DNA of 64,000 bases. Origin: Primulina eburnea. Taxonomy: Eukaryota > Streptophyta > Magnoliopsida > Lamiales > Gesneriaceae. A program made the position numbers and the translations under genes. Position 1 is the stretch's first letter. Each line of letters starts with the position of its first letter. The DNA is taken from positions 30,822,626 to 30,886,625 of the forward strand of contig NC_133103.1 in NCBI RefSeq assembly GCF_022965805.1. The letters are read 5' to 3'. Positions 33,641 through 43,984 of the stretch are shown here, piece after piece. The notes below the pieces were generated by a model. It ran no database searches. It was not told the DNA's origin and was given only the letters and a program-made list of their open reading frames with translations.

Positions 33641-34600
33641 CTTTCTATAACATTCTCCTAGATGATTCTGACGACAAGTTTAACGCTACTTTTCTTCCTT
33701 GTTGACGGCGTTGGTAAAGGTTCCTTTTGAGGGGTAACTCGAATGGTTTGGTCGTTGAATTTGGGACCACCTTGAGAAGACTGATTGACGAAAGGTCTCT
33801 TGTTTTTGCTTTCCTTTTCTCGGCACATGATGTATGTTTCTGTGCTAATTTCTGCACCCATTAAGTCAGCAAAATTGGTAGGTTTGAATATATCCAAAGC
33901 TGACGGAATTCGGCTGTAAGGTCGTTTCTTAAAACGGTGCATCTTTAAGGTTTCATCTGACATGATGATTGGAACATAGGTTCCAAGATCATTGAGCTTC
34001 GATATTTATTCCATCAATTTCATGTATGATGTTTGCTTAAACTTTCGAATTCATTTAAATTTTGCAGACAAAATTCTGCTGGGTAGTATTGCTTCAAAAA
34101 TTCTCTTCTGAATATTTGCCATGTGATCTGCGCAATTTCAGTCAAACTTGATGAGACTCTTTCCCACCATTTGAGTGCCCGATCTTCAAGAAACTGTATC
34201 TTCAAGAAACCGTGTCACTACTTCAACTTTAAGTTCTTCAGGAACTTCCAGTAAATACAGTTGTTTCGAAATTCTTAAGCGAGTTATGGCTGACTTCTGG
34301 ATTGGGGTTTTCATTAAAGGTTGGGACCCGGTTCCTTCGAAGGGATTTGTAGTGATACTCAATACCACGAGGTTGTGGTTCTTGTGGTGGCTGCATGGCG
34401 TTAACATTTGGGTTTGCAATTCCTAGTAATGTTGCAGCTAATATAGTAGCTATTGCCGTAATATCCTCTTGGCTAAAATTTACCCTTAGTGGTGGTGGTG
34501 GATTCTCATTTTTTATTTTATTTTTGATTGAAGCGGTTGGCGCCGCGTGGCTTACGGTTGTTTCTGTGTGGTCTTCCTGCCATTTCCTATAAACAACTCG
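33641..34600 (-). pseudogene. Gag remnant of the old Gypsy element
   Basis: Three overlapping broken frames (33658-33963, 34020-34205, 34186-34419) carry gag-like stretches: LEDRALKWWERV, ITWQIFRREFLKQYYP and a lysine/arginine-rich C-terminal part. The sequence differs clearly from families A-D, so this is another lineage. No intact start could be chosen. Confidence 0.65.
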
Positions 34601-34930
34601 AGGTAAAATTTTAGAATAACATCAAGTAAATTTTTAAAGGGTAATATATATTGGTAAAAGTAAAAAAAATTGTATTAAATATAATTTCGTGAAATTCAAT
34701 TTTAGAAATTTGGAATTGTAGAATGATCAAAGGTGATAGACTTTAAACTTCTCAAAGAAAATTTTGGAAGGATGAGATGATGGCACAAGACGTGAATGAA
34801 TTTGATTTGTAAGATTGTTTCAGATAGGAATGCACTAGGCTTTTGCCAAAATTTGACGAAGTCTTTGTCAAATTTTGTCTATCAAATTCCCAGCAGGATT
34901 ATGAACCTGACAACTTTGATATCACTTAAA
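34601..34930 (-). other. Leader and decayed primer site of the old Gypsy element
   Basis: About 330 bp without coding signal lead to TGATATCAAAGTTG (complement of 34911-34924), which equals the iMet primer site TGGTATCAGAGC with G-to-A or C-to-T changes. These are the changes expected from cytosine deamination of methylated DNA. Confidence 0.5.
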
Positions 34931-36773
34931 TGTCACGACTCGGGGGCCTAGTCGTCATTGACATCTGGCATTGTTATATAACAATAAACATCGTAGCCAA
35001 AAACCAGTCTTTTCATAAATAATTATTGTCTTGTACAATGAAAATGGAATGGGAATTACACCAATAATGTTGCGGAAGTGAAATACAAATATTTAAATAT
35101 TGAGAGTAAACGAATGGTCTTCGGTCCTTCACTCTTATCATCATCCCCAGAACGTCTAATGTTCCTCATTGTTCAATTGCTCATCATTCTTATCTGGGAA
35201 GAGATACAAAGGGGTGAGTGTTTTGGGTAACACTCAGCAAGTGGGTGCCGATCGATTACCACAAATACATATAGAGATAGATTTAAAATCCATATTGTAA
35301 ACAGATTTACAAAACTTATTATATCGACTTATCATACCAGAATAGAATCAGAATGGAAATGTGAAACAGAGCTTATTATTTTGGGACCCGGACGCTAATT
35401 CATTTCTTAATCGTTCTTGGGAATAATTGGATCAATTTAATAAACTGGTTCTAATTTTTTTTTTTTAAATACGAAAGTGCGGAACATAAGATAATAAATC
35501 TGATATACATGTCAAACGTAAAAATACGTCTTGTATTACAGTATTTTATAACAAACCACTGTTCTTTCACTACATATCAAGTAATGAAAATAACTCTACT
35601 TCTGGGTCCGGATCTCCATGCTAAAATGTAATCTCTCATCCTCGTCTTGACCATGATCCTGTCCCACCTGTTGTCATGTACACATACAAACACAACAACA
35701 TCCGGATAACTCCGGTGAGAAATACATTCTCAGTATAAACAACGTGTACATGCAATCAGATATAAAAGCATGAAACAAATATCAATAACATGTATCATAA
35801 TCTGAAAGAAATGAATCGATATAAAACTGTAAATCAAACTAGTGACTCATCATCTAAGATTCGACTCATCTCTAATCTAGGGATCCCGGTTCTTGTACAT
35901 TGGCACAATATACCGAGTCTCCACAATAGAAGCAGATATTCTCCTACGCAACATCGATATAAACCAAACATCCCGTGTCTTGGCATATCCACCAAAGACT
36001 TGGCATCTCTGCCAAGGACTAGGTACCTCCACCCATGACTCAATACACGCTTTGCTATAACTTAATAGTCTAAGCATATTAATCTCGTGACTTGCAAACA
36101 TCAATGCAATGAAACAAAGTATGTGGTTTTTGGGAAACTCAAGTCCAATCTAACTCGAGTCGATCTCTCGGTTAACATTGATTTATACCTTTCTTTTTCC
36201 GATTTCTATCTCTGCCGAATTCTTGAATTCGAATCTGTCAATACTCAATCTGGAAATGACAATATCGAGGAGTACAATATCAATATACCACTCAAAAAAA
36301 TACTGGATATAATCAGAACTCAATCTAATTCTGTTTCAACGGCATAACTGCACAATCTCAATATACCCATCAATACAAATATCAACAGATATCAATCTCA
36401 ACTATAATCAATCGACATACATAATCTGATATAAAATATGTATAATCTCAATCAAATCAAATATGATAATTCATAGCAATTTCATATGATATATGTTGTT
36501 CAATCCGGTTTTGATTATACGATTTCTACTATATCAAGAACACCATATATCAATCATATCCAATTCCTTCAATATCATATTTTTAAATCATATAAAAAAC
36601 ATAAGAAACTTAAGTCCGTGTGAAGCCTTTGTCAAGATGATCACAGTACTACATTCGGATCTAAATTCTAACGGTTGGATTGTACAAAATCACAATAATA
36701 GTCTTCGAAGGAATATCAAGCTTTCTCCTTAAACTTTCCTCGTTTTCTTCTGAATTCTGAGGCAATTGAAGAC

Positions 36774-36776
<3 letters not shown>

Positions 36777-36824
<48 letters not shown>
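36777..36824. repeat. (AT)24 microsatellite in TATA position
   Basis: This pure AT dinucleotide run starts about 25 nt downstream of the palindrome array in LTR orientation. The 5' LTR has a shorter, interrupted run (52027-52058). It may serve as, or have grown from, the LTR TATA box. Confidence 0.85.
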
Positions 36825-36827
<3 letters not shown>

Positions 36828-36849
36828 CTTGTTCTTTGCACTGCACGTC

Positions 36850-37092
36850 TCGCGCATATGCGCGACCCTCCTCAGCGCATATGCGCGAGACCTACTGGTC
36901 TCGGCCCTTATCTTCTCGACAGCTCACGCATATGCGCACAATCGTCGCGCATATGCGGGAGACCTACTGTATCCGTACATTTTCCCTGCACATGCTTGCG
37001 CATATGCGTGAAATCTCTTCACTCATATGTGCGAGGTCCTCTGCCCATCTCGTGCATATGCACGCATCGGTGTCGCGCATATACGCGAGGTG
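36850..37092 (-). repeat. U3 array of eight CGC-ATAT-GCG palindromes (family B 3' LTR)
   Basis: The units are variants of CTCGCGCATATGCGCGAG; several are perfect palindromes of 12-16 bp. CGTGCATATGCACG, near 37050, has matching changes in both arms, though CpG deamination could also produce this. The array lies 125-368 nt from the LTR start. Confidence 0.88.
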
Positions 37093-37217
37093 TTCTATCC
37101 TTGCACATTCTATATCACACGTTACCTCAATTCGTGTCTCAGAACGATCCTTCATAATCATATCAATTCAAAATCAATAATCGCAGATTAACAGCAAAAT
37201 AAATCTTAGGAATTACA

Positions 37218-37254
37218 TTTCTCCTCCCTAAGATACGATTTCGTCCCCGAAATC
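37218..37254 (-). promoter_or_regulatory. Polypurine tract and pre-PPT stem-loop (family B)
   Basis: On the minus strand GATTTCG-GGGA-CGAAATC (37254-37237) is a perfect 7-bp stem, followed by the purine-rich AGGGAGGAGAAA that abuts the LTR at 37217. It was separated from its pol by the A3 insertion. Confidence 0.75.
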
Positions 37255-37384
37255 ACAGATAATCAAATCATATAAGAAAGAAATTGTAAGGCTCGAGAAT
37301 TATCAACTGGCATTGCTGCTAGACTTGTAAGGATTAGAATGCATGACATAAAAATGAGGATTTTTGAAAGCATGGCCGAAGCCA

Positions 37385-37615
37385 CACCGCACCCGCGGTA
37401 CAAGAAGGACAGCACCCGCGGTGCATTGAGAGGAAAATTGGTGAATTTGTGCGAAGCCACACCGCACCCGCGGTGCTAGCAAGACCGCACCCGCGGTGGT
37501 GAGACCGCACCCGCGGTCATGCAGGGACCGCACCCGCGGTCTTAGTACTGCACTTTAAAATGAATTTGCCGTGGGCACAGCGCACCCGCGCTCTTAAGCC
37601 ACCGCACCCGCGGTG
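37385..37615 (+). repeat. U3 array of eight CGC-ACCC-GCG palindromes (A3 5' LTR)
   Basis: Eight units include GACCGCACCCGCGGTC twice and AGCGC-ACCC-GCGCT at 37579-37592. It is longer by two units than in A2. The last unit ends about 49 nt before the TATA run at 37664. The 3' LTR copy at 44085-44315 has the same units. Confidence 0.9.
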
Positions 37616-37663
37616 CTGCATGCAAAAATGCCACCTTCGTTTCTTGGCTTGACACATGGCATG

Positions 37664-37675
37664 TATATATATATA
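37664..37675 (+). promoter_or_regulatory. TATA-like run of the A3 LTR promoter
   Basis: TATATATATATA is followed by GAGCTGC. The counterpart in the 3' LTR is 44364-44375. Transcription would be expected to start near 37700. Confidence 0.5.
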
Positions 37676-38524
37676 GAGCTGCTGAATCTTCATTCTTCAT
37701 TCAGGAAAAAAGGAGGAAACCGAGAGCATGCCTTGTTTCCTTTAAACCTTCTTCATATTAGAATTAAGATTATGCAACCACTAACCATTCGATTTTAATT
37801 TCGAGTCCGGATTTGCGATCCTTGCATCGTTGGCTACGAAAGGATGTAAGTATTGTTCAATTCCAGCATGTCTCGATATTTATGTGCTGGAGAAGTCATG
37901 ATTTTATTGAAGGAATGTGTTCTTGATAAGGTGCACATTATAGAAATGCAATCGGGTTGATTTTCGGTTATCATATGCCATTATTTCGAAATTCCAGCCT
38001 ATGTGTATGATGGTGTACCGATTTTGAAGTGATAATGAGATTATTGTGATGATGATGAAATTATGATATTGTTATATGTTGAGATTGAGTTACCGGTATC
38101 AAAGAAATACGCCGTTATGCCGTCGATTGTTACCGAGACGGAATATGATTAAGTATTGACTTGTGCAAGATTTTGATATGAGTTACGTCTTGATAGAGTG
38201 CATTGTTACATTGCCATTTCAGATTTGAAGTGACAGGTTTGACATTTGATTCGAGATCTCGACAGACAGTGCGACACGAAAGGTATAATTCATGTGGTCA
38301 CGGGATTGCACAACTCGATTCAGATTTGATACGAGTTTCCCTAAATCACATACTAGATTGTTATTACATTTCATTATGTAATGCCTTGTTTATTGATTTA
38401 TATTCGAGTCCTGAGATAGGAGATATTGGCAGACTGGCCAAAACTAGACGTTTCGGTGTATCGACGCATAGGAGTAGATTTGCTCTATGTGTAGACCCTC
38501 GATACAGAGTTGACCGAAGTCTAG

Positions 38525-38579
38525 GAATAAGACGTACCGTCGCCCCGAGTGGTTGGGTAGGTGACAGACCGTCTTATTC
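38525..38579 (+). other. Conserved long stem-loop in the LTR body (A3)
   Basis: GAATAAGAC (38525-38533) pairs with GTCTTATTC (38571-38579), the same arrangement as in A2. Confidence 0.55.
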
Positions 38580-39111
38580 ACACCGGGATCCCTAGATTAG
38601 AAATGAGTCGAGTCAAGATTTAAAAGTTGAATACAGATTTGTATTCTTCGACATGTTTAGATTTGCATTCATGTTATTTGATATATGCTATGCTCTTGTA
38701 CATGATTATTACATTGCATGCATCCATGTTTTATACTGGGATATGTTCTCACCGGAGTTATCCGGCTGTTGTCGTGTCTGTATGTGTGCATGGCAACAGG
38801 TGGGGCAGGATCTGGGTCAGGAGCTAGATGAGAGATTGATGATAGCGTGGAGATCTCGGGCATGGAAGATTTCTAGTGGTTTCTATTTAGACTTGTATCA
38901 CCTATGTTTGTAGTTGGTATGTAAACACGAGTGTATGGTTGTACTAGACAGACATGTATGTACATTATGTTGTTATTTCTTATAAAGACATAATATGCTT
39001 TAGTTATACATTTGAATTAATATTAAAAGCAAATTTTTGACCCACATTTTCGAGCAAAGATCCAATTAAATCCCAAAAGAATTGAGTTAGAGCCCGGGTC
39101 CCCACAACAGG

Positions 39112-39123
39112 TGGTATCAGAGC
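39112..39123 (+). promoter_or_regulatory. Primer binding site (A3)
   Basis: TGGTATCAGAGC starts five bases after the LTR end at 39106. Confidence 0.92.
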
Positions 39124-39362
39124 AGTAGGTTCTGTAGACTGAGATAGAATAGAATGAGCGGGGTAGATCAAGTCATCTTACTTGCTTTTGAGATGCTAGC
39201 ATGATTATTGCTTTCCCTATTATATGTTGTGTTGTATTATCTGAATTGATTTACAGCATTTCAAGCCTGAATCAGAACCGATTCTCGATCAGAGTCTATG
39301 ATCAGAGGAGGGCTGAGACAGATGATATTGATTGTGTACTAATCAGTTTGATAATCAGATCT

Positions 39363-41777
39363 ATGCCGCCTAGACGTATACCACAGCCAGAGCAGGGTAG
39401 CACATCAGGTGCACAGATGGATGTCACCGCTACACCGATGGAGACCTTATTGAAGAGATTTCAGTCTTTCCATCCGCCTACCTTGAAGGGCACAGAGAGT
39501 GCAGTAGAGTGCGAGAGCTGGCTCGATGATATCGAGATGTTGTTTGAGTCTTTGGCATATACTGATGAGCGACGTGTGAAATTGATAGGGCATCAGATGC
39601 AAGAGGTTGCAAAGAGCTGGTGGTTGACTACGAAGAGAGCCTTGGAGCACCGAGGCATTGACATCACGTGGAAAGTCTTCAAGGATGAGTTCTATCAGTG
39701 TTTTTTCCCCGTTTCCTACCGAAAAGATAAAGGAGCTGAATTTGCGAATTTGAAGCAGGGACAGTGGAACATCGAGGAGTATGTGGCTAAATTTTCTGCA
39801 TTGTTACGATTTGCACCGCATGTGGCCGGGAACGACGAGGCAGTGGCCGATCAGTTCATCAACGGGCTGAACCCCGATGTCTTTACCTTGGTGAACACGG
39901 GCCGGCCTAGTACTTTTTCAGAGGCATTGAACCGAGCGAAGGGAGCAGAGGCTGGCTTGATCAGGCAGCGAGGGGCTTCCTACGGTGTTCAGGGGCAGAG
40001 ACCGCCACAGCCTACTAACGTACAGTTTCCACCACCTCCTCCTCGTTTCGATAGTGGATCTAGTGGTAGTGGCAAGAAGGAATTTTTGAAAGCTAAGGGT
40101 AAACAGTTTAAGAAGTCCGGGAGTAGTTCATCGAGTTCGAGTGGATCTCGACAGAGAGGTCAGGGTTCAGATTACAGTGGCGTATATTGTAGCTCGTGTG
40201 GAGGACGACATGCGACGGAGCAGTGTCAAGGAGTTATGGGACGCTGCAACATCTGTAGGCAACAGGGACACTTCGCTAGAGTTTGTCCCCAGAGAGGTGC
40301 ACCACGATTCCAGAGTGCAGGGTCATCAGCACCAGTGCCACAGATGGAGAGACAGGCATCCTCTGTACACTCCTTTCAGCCACCCTCCACACAGACCCAG
40401 CAGAGACCAGGAGGTAGTCAGACAGTGAGTCAACCTCCGAGACAGCAGGCTAGGGTGTTTGCCCTGACAGAGGAGCAGGCGCAGGAGGCGCCAGATGACG
40501 TCATTGCAGGTAACTGTTTTCTTTGCGGTTATCCTGCATATGTGTTGATTGACACAGGTGCATCTCATACATTCATAGATGAACATTTTGCATTGAGACA
40601 TTCATTGCCTGTTGAGTCGATATCGATAGTAGTGTCTATAGCTTCTCCGTTGGGAAGTGGTTTGATATCTGTGACTACTGTTAGACACTGTATGCTTCAG
40701 TTTGAGGGGCATGAGATTGATCTTGATTGTGTAGTACTTGGTCTAGCTGATTTTGATTGTATAGTTGGTATAGACATGTTGACCAGGTACAGGGCCACGG
40801 TAGATTGTTTCCACAAAATTGTCAGATTCAGACCCGAGATGACAGATGAGTGGAAATTCTACGGCAAGGGTTCCAGATCTCGGATTCCCTTAGTGTCTGC
40901 TCTGACTATGAGTAGATTGCTTCAGAGAGGAGCAGAGGGCTTTCTCATATATTCAGTAGACCTACTGAAGTCGAGCCCAGCATTGGCAGATCTGCCAGTG
41001 GTTTGCGAGTTTGCAGATGTTTTTCCTGATGAGATTCCAGGGTTGCCTCCGGTTCGAGAGGTAGATTTTAGCATAGATCTTGTGCCAGGCAGTGTTCCTA
41101 TTTCGAGAGCTCCGTATAGGATGGCGCCTGTTGAATTGAAAGAGTTGAAAGCACAGTTGGAAGATCTTCTGTCCAAGGGGTACATTAGACCGAGTATATC
41201 GCCTTGGGGTGCTCCGGTGCTATTCGTTCGAAAGAAAGATGGTTCGATGCGACTGTGTATTGATTATAGGCAGTTGAACAAGGCAACAGTGAAGAACAAG
41301 TATCCTTTGCCTCGCATCGACGACTTGTTTGATCAGTTACAGGGATCGTCTGTATACTCGAAGATTGATTTGAGATCAGGGTATCATCAACTCAGTGTTA
41401 GAGACATTGATATTCCGAAGACTGCATTCCGAACCAGGTATGGACATTATGAGTTTGTTGTTATGCCTTTCGGTTTGACGAATGCACCAGCGGTGTTTAT
41501 GAGTTTGATGAACCGCATTTTTCAGAGATACTTAGATGATTTTGTGATTGTGTTTATCGATGATATTTTGGTATATTCGAAGAGTTTGACTGAGCATGCA
41601 GACCATCTGAGGATTGTATTGAAGACTTTGAGAAAAGAGCAGTTGTATGCTAAACTGTCCAAGTGTGAATTCTGGCTGCGACAGGTTGTCTTCTTGGGGA
41701 ATATTATATCTGGAGAGGGTATTGCGGTAGATCCGAGTAAAGTTGAGGCTGTGATCAGTTGGCCGAGACCAACTTAA
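39363..41777 (+). CDS. Gag-protease-RT polyprotein, family A3, ended by a premature stop
   Basis: From ATG 39363 ([11 protein letters not shown]) 804 codons are open. It has the gag capsid region, zinc knuckles [13 protein letters not shown] and [14 protein letters not shown], protease DTGASHTF, and RT with [28 protein letters not shown] and [14 protein letters not shown] at 41775-41777 sits where A2 has TCT, just after the ISWPRPT motif at the RT end, so RNaseH and integrase are not reached. The same frame continues open after the stop (RT connection region) until a 1-nt deletion near 41938. The upstream frame is open to 39201 but lacks a plausible ATG; the conserved MPPRR start is preferred. 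Confidence 0.92.
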   Translation: MPPRRIPQPEQGSTSGAQMDVTATPMETLLKRFQSFHPPTLKGTESAVECESWLDDIEMLFESLAYTDERRVKLIGHQMQEVAKSWWLTTKRALEHRGIDITWKVFKDEFYQCFFPVSYRKDKGAEFANLKQGQWNIEEYVAKFSALLRFAPHVAGNDEAVADQFINGLNPDVFTLVNTGRPSTFSEALNRAKGAEAGLIRQRGASYGVQGQRPPQPTNVQFPPPPPRFDSGSSGSGKKEFLKAKGKQFKKSGSSSSSSSGSRQRGQGSDYSGVYCSSCGGRHATEQCQGVMGRCNICRQQGHFARVCPQRGAPRFQSAGSSAPVPQMERQASSVHSFQPPSTQTQQRPGGSQTVSQPPRQQARVFALTEEQAQEAPDDVIAGNCFLCGYPAYVLIDTGASHTFIDEHFALRHSLPVESISIVVSIASPLGSGLISVTTVRHCMLQFEGHEIDLDCVVLGLADFDCIVGIDMLTRYRATVDCFHKIVRFRPEMTDEWKFYGKGSRSRIPLVSALTMSRLLQRGAEGFLIYSVDLLKSSPALADLPVVCEFADVFPDEIPGLPPVREVDFSIDLVPGSVPISRAPYRMAPVELKELKAQLEDLLSKGYIRPSISPWGAPVLFVRKKDGSMRLCIDYRQLNKATVKNKYPLPRIDDLFDQLQGSSVYSKIDLRSGYHQLSVRDIDIPKTAFRTRYGHYEFVVMPFGLTNAPAVFMSLMNRIFQRYLDDFVIVFIDDILVYSKSLTEHADHLRIVLKTLRKEQLYAKLSKCEFWLRQVVFLGNIISGEGIAVDPSKVEAVISWPRPT

Positions 41778-41938
41778 GTGCCTGAGATACGCAGTTTCAT
41801 GGGTCTAGCCGGATATTATCGTCGTTTTATCCGAGATTTCTCTAGTATAGCGAAGCCTATCACCCAATTAACACAGAAGAATATGCCATTTGTGTGGTCC
41901 GAAGATTGTGAAGCCAGTTTTGTAGAGTTGAAAAAGAG
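41778..41938 (+). pseudogene. RT connection region between stop and frameshift (A3)
   Basis: This stretch continues the upstream frame after the TAA, with [20 protein letters not shown], and ends where AAGAGG-TGACT lacks one base compared with AAGAGGCTGACC of A2. It is the link between the two large open frames of A3. Confidence 0.8.
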
Positions 41939-43882
41939 GTGACTAGTGCACCTGTCTTGACGATTCCTTCAGGTACAGGTGAGTTTGTTGTATATTGTGA
42001 CGCATCTCACAGAGGGCTAGGATGTGTTCTTATGCAGCGAGGGCACGTGATAGCGTACGCCTCTAGACAGCTGAAGCCGCACGAGACCCGTTATCCGATT
42101 CATGATCTTGAATTGGCGGCGATTGTTTTTGCACTCAAGATCTGGCGTCATTATCTGTATGGCGAGAAATTTGAGATCTATTCCGATCATAAGAGCCTGA
42201 AGTACCTCTTTTCCCAGTCAGAGTTGAACATGAGGCAGCGACGATGGCTTGATCTGCTGAAAGATTTTGATTGCGAGATCAAGTACTATCCAGGGAAGTC
42301 GAATGCAGCGGCAGACGCCTTGAGTCGAAAGGTATGTGCTCTTTCCTTGTCGACTATAGGTGTATCGAGTTTAGTAGAAGATTGTTGCTTGTCTGGGTTG
42401 ACATTTTATACAGAGAGTAGACCGTTACGACTTACTGCGATTCAGATTGAGCCAAATCTGATTTTGAGGATCAAAGAAACGCAAAGAACCGATCCGAGTG
42501 TGCAGAGATCGATTGATATGGTCAGAGCTGGACATATATCAGAATATCAGGTCAGAGATTCTGTTCTGTATGTGAATAACCACTTAGTTGTGCCAGAGGT
42601 TCCAGAATTGAGACGACAGATCATGTCGGAAGCACACTGTAGTCGGTTCAGCATTCATCCTGGTAGCAGGAAGATGTACAATGACTTGAAGACGCAATTC
42701 TGGTGGAAGCAAATGAAGACAGACATTGCAGAATTTGTGTCTAAATGTCTGAATTGCCAGCAGGTGAAGGCAGAAAGAAAGAAGCCCGGAGGATTACTTC
42801 AGAGTTTGTCTGTTCCTGAATGGAAATGGGACCACATTTCCATGGATTTCGTGACGAAGTTACCTCGATCTTCGCGGGGCTGTGACGCGATTTGGGTTGT
42901 GATAGACAGACTGACCAAATCAGCGTGCTTTATTCCGTACAGAATGACCTATCGACACGATCAGATGGCAGAGTTGTATGTCAGAGAGGTCGTCAGATTG
43001 CACGGTGTGCCGAAGTCGATCGTATCAGATCGGGATCCACGATTCATTTCTCACTTTTGGCACAGCTTACAGCAGGCTTTGGGTACGACTTTACACCTGA
43101 GCACTGCTTATCATCCTCAGACGGACGGACAGTCAGAGCGGACTATCCAGACTTTAGAGGATATGCTGAGAGCTGTAGTCCTAGACTTTGGTACTAGTTG
43201 GCAAGATTCATTGCTGTTGTGTGAGTTTTCATACAACAACAGCTATCAGACTAGTATTGAGATGGCACCGTTCGAAGCTTTGTATGGTAAGAAGTACAGA
43301 TCTCCGTTGTACTGGGATGATATCTCTGAGGTACCGGAGTTAGGGCCTGATATGATTCGTGAGATGACCGAGAAAGTGAAGATCATTCAGAGGAGAATGA
43401 AGACAGCACAGGATAGACAAGAGAAGTACGCCAATGTCAGACGCAGACCGTTGGTATTCGAGCAGGGAGACAGAGTATTTTTGAAGATTTCTCCTTTCAG
43501 AGGCGTTGTCAGATTTGGCAAACAAGGAAAGTTGTCTCCTAGATACGTCGATCCATATGAAATTTTTGAGAAGATTGGCGATCGAGCTTACAGACTTGCT
43601 CTTCCTCCTTCACTGTCCGGCATACATGACGTTTTTCATGTATCGATGTTGCGCCGATACATGCCGGATGATTCCCATGTCATTCAACCTGACGAAGCCG
43701 AGTTAGATCAGATTTTGAGCTATGTTGAAAGACCGATACAGATTCTTGATCGGAAAGAGAAACAGCTTAGAACCAAGACCATTCCGCTTGTGAAGGTTCA
43801 GTGGAGTCGTCATGGCATCGAGGAAGCAACTTGGGAGACAGAGTCTGAGATGAGACAGAGGCATCCCGAGCTATTCATATGA
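41939..43882 (+). CDS. RNaseH-integrase-chromodomain part of pol, family A3
   Basis: This is a 647-codon open frame without its own ATG context, in effect the C-terminal half of the polyprotein. RNaseH shows [26 protein letters not shown] and [10 protein letters not shown]. Integrase shows the zinc-binding region, catalytic aspartates in SMDF and SDRDPRF, and the glutamate in DGQSERT. The GPY module is altered to DPYEIF (Gly to Asp). The chromodomain-like tail ([15 protein letters not shown] ... EATWETES) is complete. Unlike A2, the RNaseH-INT junction is in frame, so A2 and A3 carry different lesions. Confidence 0.92.
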   Translation: MTSAPVLTIPSGTGEFVVYCDASHRGLGCVLMQRGHVIAYASRQLKPHETRYPIHDLELAAIVFALKIWRHYLYGEKFEIYSDHKSLKYLFSQSELNMRQRRWLDLLKDFDCEIKYYPGKSNAAADALSRKVCALSLSTIGVSSLVEDCCLSGLTFYTESRPLRLTAIQIEPNLILRIKETQRTDPSVQRSIDMVRAGHISEYQVRDSVLYVNNHLVVPEVPELRRQIMSEAHCSRFSIHPGSRKMYNDLKTQFWWKQMKTDIAEFVSKCLNCQQVKAERKKPGGLLQSLSVPEWKWDHISMDFVTKLPRSSRGCDAIWVVIDRLTKSACFIPYRMTYRHDQMAELYVREVVRLHGVPKSIVSDRDPRFISHFWHSLQQALGTTLHLSTAYHPQTDGQSERTIQTLEDMLRAVVLDFGTSWQDSLLLCEFSYNNSYQTSIEMAPFEALYGKKYRSPLYWDDISEVPELGPDMIREMTEKVKIIQRRMKTAQDRQEKYANVRRRPLVFEQGDRVFLKISPFRGVVRFGKQGKLSPRYVDPYEIFEKIGDRAYRLALPPSLSGIHDVFHVSMLRRYMPDDSHVIQPDEAELDQILSYVERPIQILDRKEKQLRTKTIPLVKVQWSRHGIEEATWETESEMRQRHPELFI

Positions 43883-43946
43883 TGTGAGTCTTCCTTTCAA
43901 TTTTGATTATACTGTTTTAGGTATACTTGCATGATTACTTGCGTAC

Positions 43947-43984
43947 GAGTTCGAGGATGAACTTTTGTCTAAGAGGGGGAGAAA
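43947..43984 (+). promoter_or_regulatory. Pre-PPT stem-loop and polypurine tract (A3)
   Basis: GAGTTCG-AGGA-TGAACTT (43947-43964) is the stem with two changed bases in the right arm (one leaving a wobble pair). AAGAGGGGGAGAAA (43971-43984) abuts the 3' LTR. Confidence 0.75.

Larger units (their letters stand above)
35379..37217 (-). repeat. 3' LTR of family B
   Basis: On the minus strand it begins TGTAATTCC at 37217, next to the PPT. It carries the array (36850-37092), an (AT)24 run and the CCGGA-GTTA-TCCGG hairpin (35702-35715). It is about 90 bp longer than the 5' LTR, largely because of two extra array units and a longer AT run. Confidence 0.92.
37285..39106 (+). repeat. 5' LTR of family A3
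   Basis: It runs from TGTAAGGCTCG to CCCCACA. It contains the array (37385-37615), a TATA run (37664-37675), the long stem (38525-38579) and the CCGGA hairpin (38754-38767). Confidence 0.94.

Noticed and set aside
36824..37180. Overlapping open frames on both strands across the CGCATATGCGCG array
   Set aside because: Palindromic units without stop codons keep several frames open at once; the translations are just the repeat and have no domain.
37385..37615. A CRISPR-like look: short palindromic repeats with spacers
   Set aside because: The spacers are 4-60 nt and irregular, the units vary, the site is in a plant LTR and no cas gene is near.
38203..38595. A 130-codon frame in the A3 LTR, repeated at 44903-45295 and partly at 18377-18586 and 25014-25223
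   Set aside because: It lies wholly within LTRs and recurs only because the LTRs do. It has no recognisable domain, and the conserved stem-loop explains part of its conservation.
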